NCBI GenBank assembly: GCA_021779655.1
Contig: JAJYAF010000161.1
Span: forward strand, 1 to 5,716
DNA: 5,716 bases
Reading direction: 5' to 3'
Origin: Pseudomonadota bacterium
GTDB lineage: Bacteria; Pseudomonadota; Alphaproteobacteria; Acetobacterales; Acetobacteraceae
Each line of letters starts with the position of its first letter. Positions within the stretch are counted from its first letter, which is position 1. Made by a program: the position numbers and the translations under genes. Positions 4,784-5,716 of this stretch are shown piece after piece. Below the pieces are notes generated by a model. That model had not been told where the DNA came from. It was given only the letters and a program-made list of their open reading frames with translations, and did not search any database.

Positions 4784-5716
4784 ATGATGGATGGACGGGG
4801 GGAAGTGTCACTCTCGCGCGCGCGCAATGCGGTCATTGCGGCGTTCCTGAGCTGGACGCTGGATGCATTCGATTTCTTCATCCTGGTATTCACCTTCGAT
4901 GATGTCGCCCAGACCTTCGGTGTCAGTATTTCCTCCATCACGCTGGCCATCACCCTCACCTTGGCGACGCGGGCCGTAGGCGCGTTCATCTTCGGCCGGC
5001 TGGCCGACCGCCACGGCCGCAAGCCGGTGCTGATTCTGGTGGTGCTGCTCTACTCCCTGTTCGAAGCCGCGAGCGGCCTTGCCTGGTCGTTCGCCTCCTT
5101 CCTGGCCATCCGCACGCTGTTCGGCATCGCCATGGGCGGCGAATGGGGGATCGGCAGTTCGCTTGCCATGGAGACCATCCCTGACCGGTGGCGCGGCTGG
5201 GTCTCTGGCCTGCTGCAGGCGGGCTATCCGGCCGGGTATCTGCTGGCCACGCTGCTGTTCGGCTTCGCCTATGCGTATCTTGGCTGGCGCGGGATGTTCT
5301 TCGTCGGAGCCGCGCCGGCGCTGCTGGTGTTCTTTATCAATACCAGGGTTGAGGAAAGCCCGGTTTTTCAGAAATTACGCGAGCGCCCCGGCACGCCCGG
5401 CCTTACGGTTCTGCGCAAGCATGGCGGCCTCGCGGTCTATGCCATCGTGATGATGGCCGGATTCAATTTTTTCGCGCACGGGACGCAGGATATCTATCCC
5501 AAACTTTATCTTGCGCGGCAGGTGCATCTGCCGCACCCGGTGCTCACCGATATCGTGCTGCTCTATAATCTGGGCGCCATTCTGGGCGGCATCGGCTTTG
5601 GCCTGCTCAGCCAGCGGATCGGCCGGCGGCTCACCATCGGGCTCGCCTGCGCGCTTTCGCTGCTCGCGGTCTATCCCTGGTCGCATGCCACCAGCCCGGA
5701 AGTGCTGGCCATCGCC
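4784..5716 (+). CDS. MFS transporter, sialate/carboxylate (SHS-like) type, 3'-truncated by window edge
   Basis: The frame is open from 4784 to the last base (311 codons), roughly three quarters of a usual MFS permease of 400-430 residues. It is an inner-membrane secondary transporter, likely a proton symporter. TM1 holds WTLDAFDFFILVFTF (24-38), a pattern typical of sialate:H+ symporter and lactate/Jen1-type members. MFS motif A is GRLADRHGRK (71-80), with a weaker repeat LLSQRIGRR (274-282) in the second half. GGEWGIGSSLAMETIPDRWR (118-137) is also characteristic of this group. The loop between TM6 and TM7 is at about 187-214. The substrate is not decided by sequence; a monocarboxylate such as lactate or another organic acid is my guess. 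Three in-frame starts, GTG 4781, ATG 4784 and ATG 4787, follow AAGGGGG (4773-4779); spacing slightly favours 4787. The preceding in-frame stop is at 4709-4711. Confidence 0.9.
   Translation, partial: MMDGRGEVSLSRARNAVIAAFLSWTLDAFDFFILVFTFDDVAQTFGVSISSITLAITLTLATRAVGAFIFGRLADRHGRKPVLILVVLLYSLFEAASGLAWSFASFLAIRTLFGIAMGGEWGIGSSLAMETIPDRWRGWVSGLLQAGYPAGYLLATLLFGFAYAYLGWRGMFFVGAAPALLVFFINTRVEESPVFQKLRERPGTPGLTVLRKHGGLAVYAIVMMAGFNFFAHGTQDIYPKLYLARQVHLPHPVLTDIVLLYNLGAILGGIGFGLLSQRIGRRLTIGLACALSLLAVYPWSHATSPEVLAIA

Noticed and set aside
4681..5022. - strand frames opposite the transporter start (also 4808-5014)
   Set aside because: They overlap the transporter, whose TM1 and motif A are unmistakable; no independent support.

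Overview
The window is a high-GC (roughly 60-65% by eye) chromosomal segment that looks alphaproteobacterial. The signs are a Tat-exported AmiC-type amidase directly upstream of a class A penicillin-binding protein 1A whose C-terminus is GGLY, a tRNA-Pro(CGG), and a small protein resembling DUF3309. Acetobacterales is my guess for the order, but the sequence alone does not prove it. I saw no integrase, transposase, CRISPR array or other sign of a mobile island.

Layout, left to right. Bases 1-409 hold the C-terminal end of a membrane acyltransferase (acyltransferase 3 type) on the + strand, cut by the left edge. It converges on mrcA (454-3087, - strand), separated by 44 bp with a short hairpin/T-tract at the end of mrcA. 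Upstream of mrcA, after a 96-bp gap with two clean stem-loops, lies the amidase gene amiC (3184-4020, - strand). These two genes probably form one transcript that starts in the AT-rich stretch just after 4020. A divergent tRNA-Pro(CGG) follows at 4133-4210 with its own promoter. A 223-bp leader or intergenic region with several small hairpins leads to a 53-codon GTG-started membrane microprotein (4434-4595). That gene has a strong ribosome binding site and an intrinsic terminator overlapping its stop codon. After a further gap of about 165 bp, which can fold into a compact branched structure, a major facilitator superfamily transporter of the sialate/carboxylate (SHS-like) type starts at about 4784 and runs off the right edge.

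Functionally, amiC and mrcA are a cell-wall pair: the amidase cleaves peptide stems from peptidoglycan in the periplasm, and PBP1A polymerises and cross-links new strands. The acyltransferase may modify an envelope glycan. The tRNA, microprotein and transporter appear to be independent units. No new multi-gene system is evident. The points most worth a second look are the altered motif 1 of the PBP1A glycosyltransferase, the structured non-coding gaps, the possibly leaderless amiC transcript, and the microprotein.
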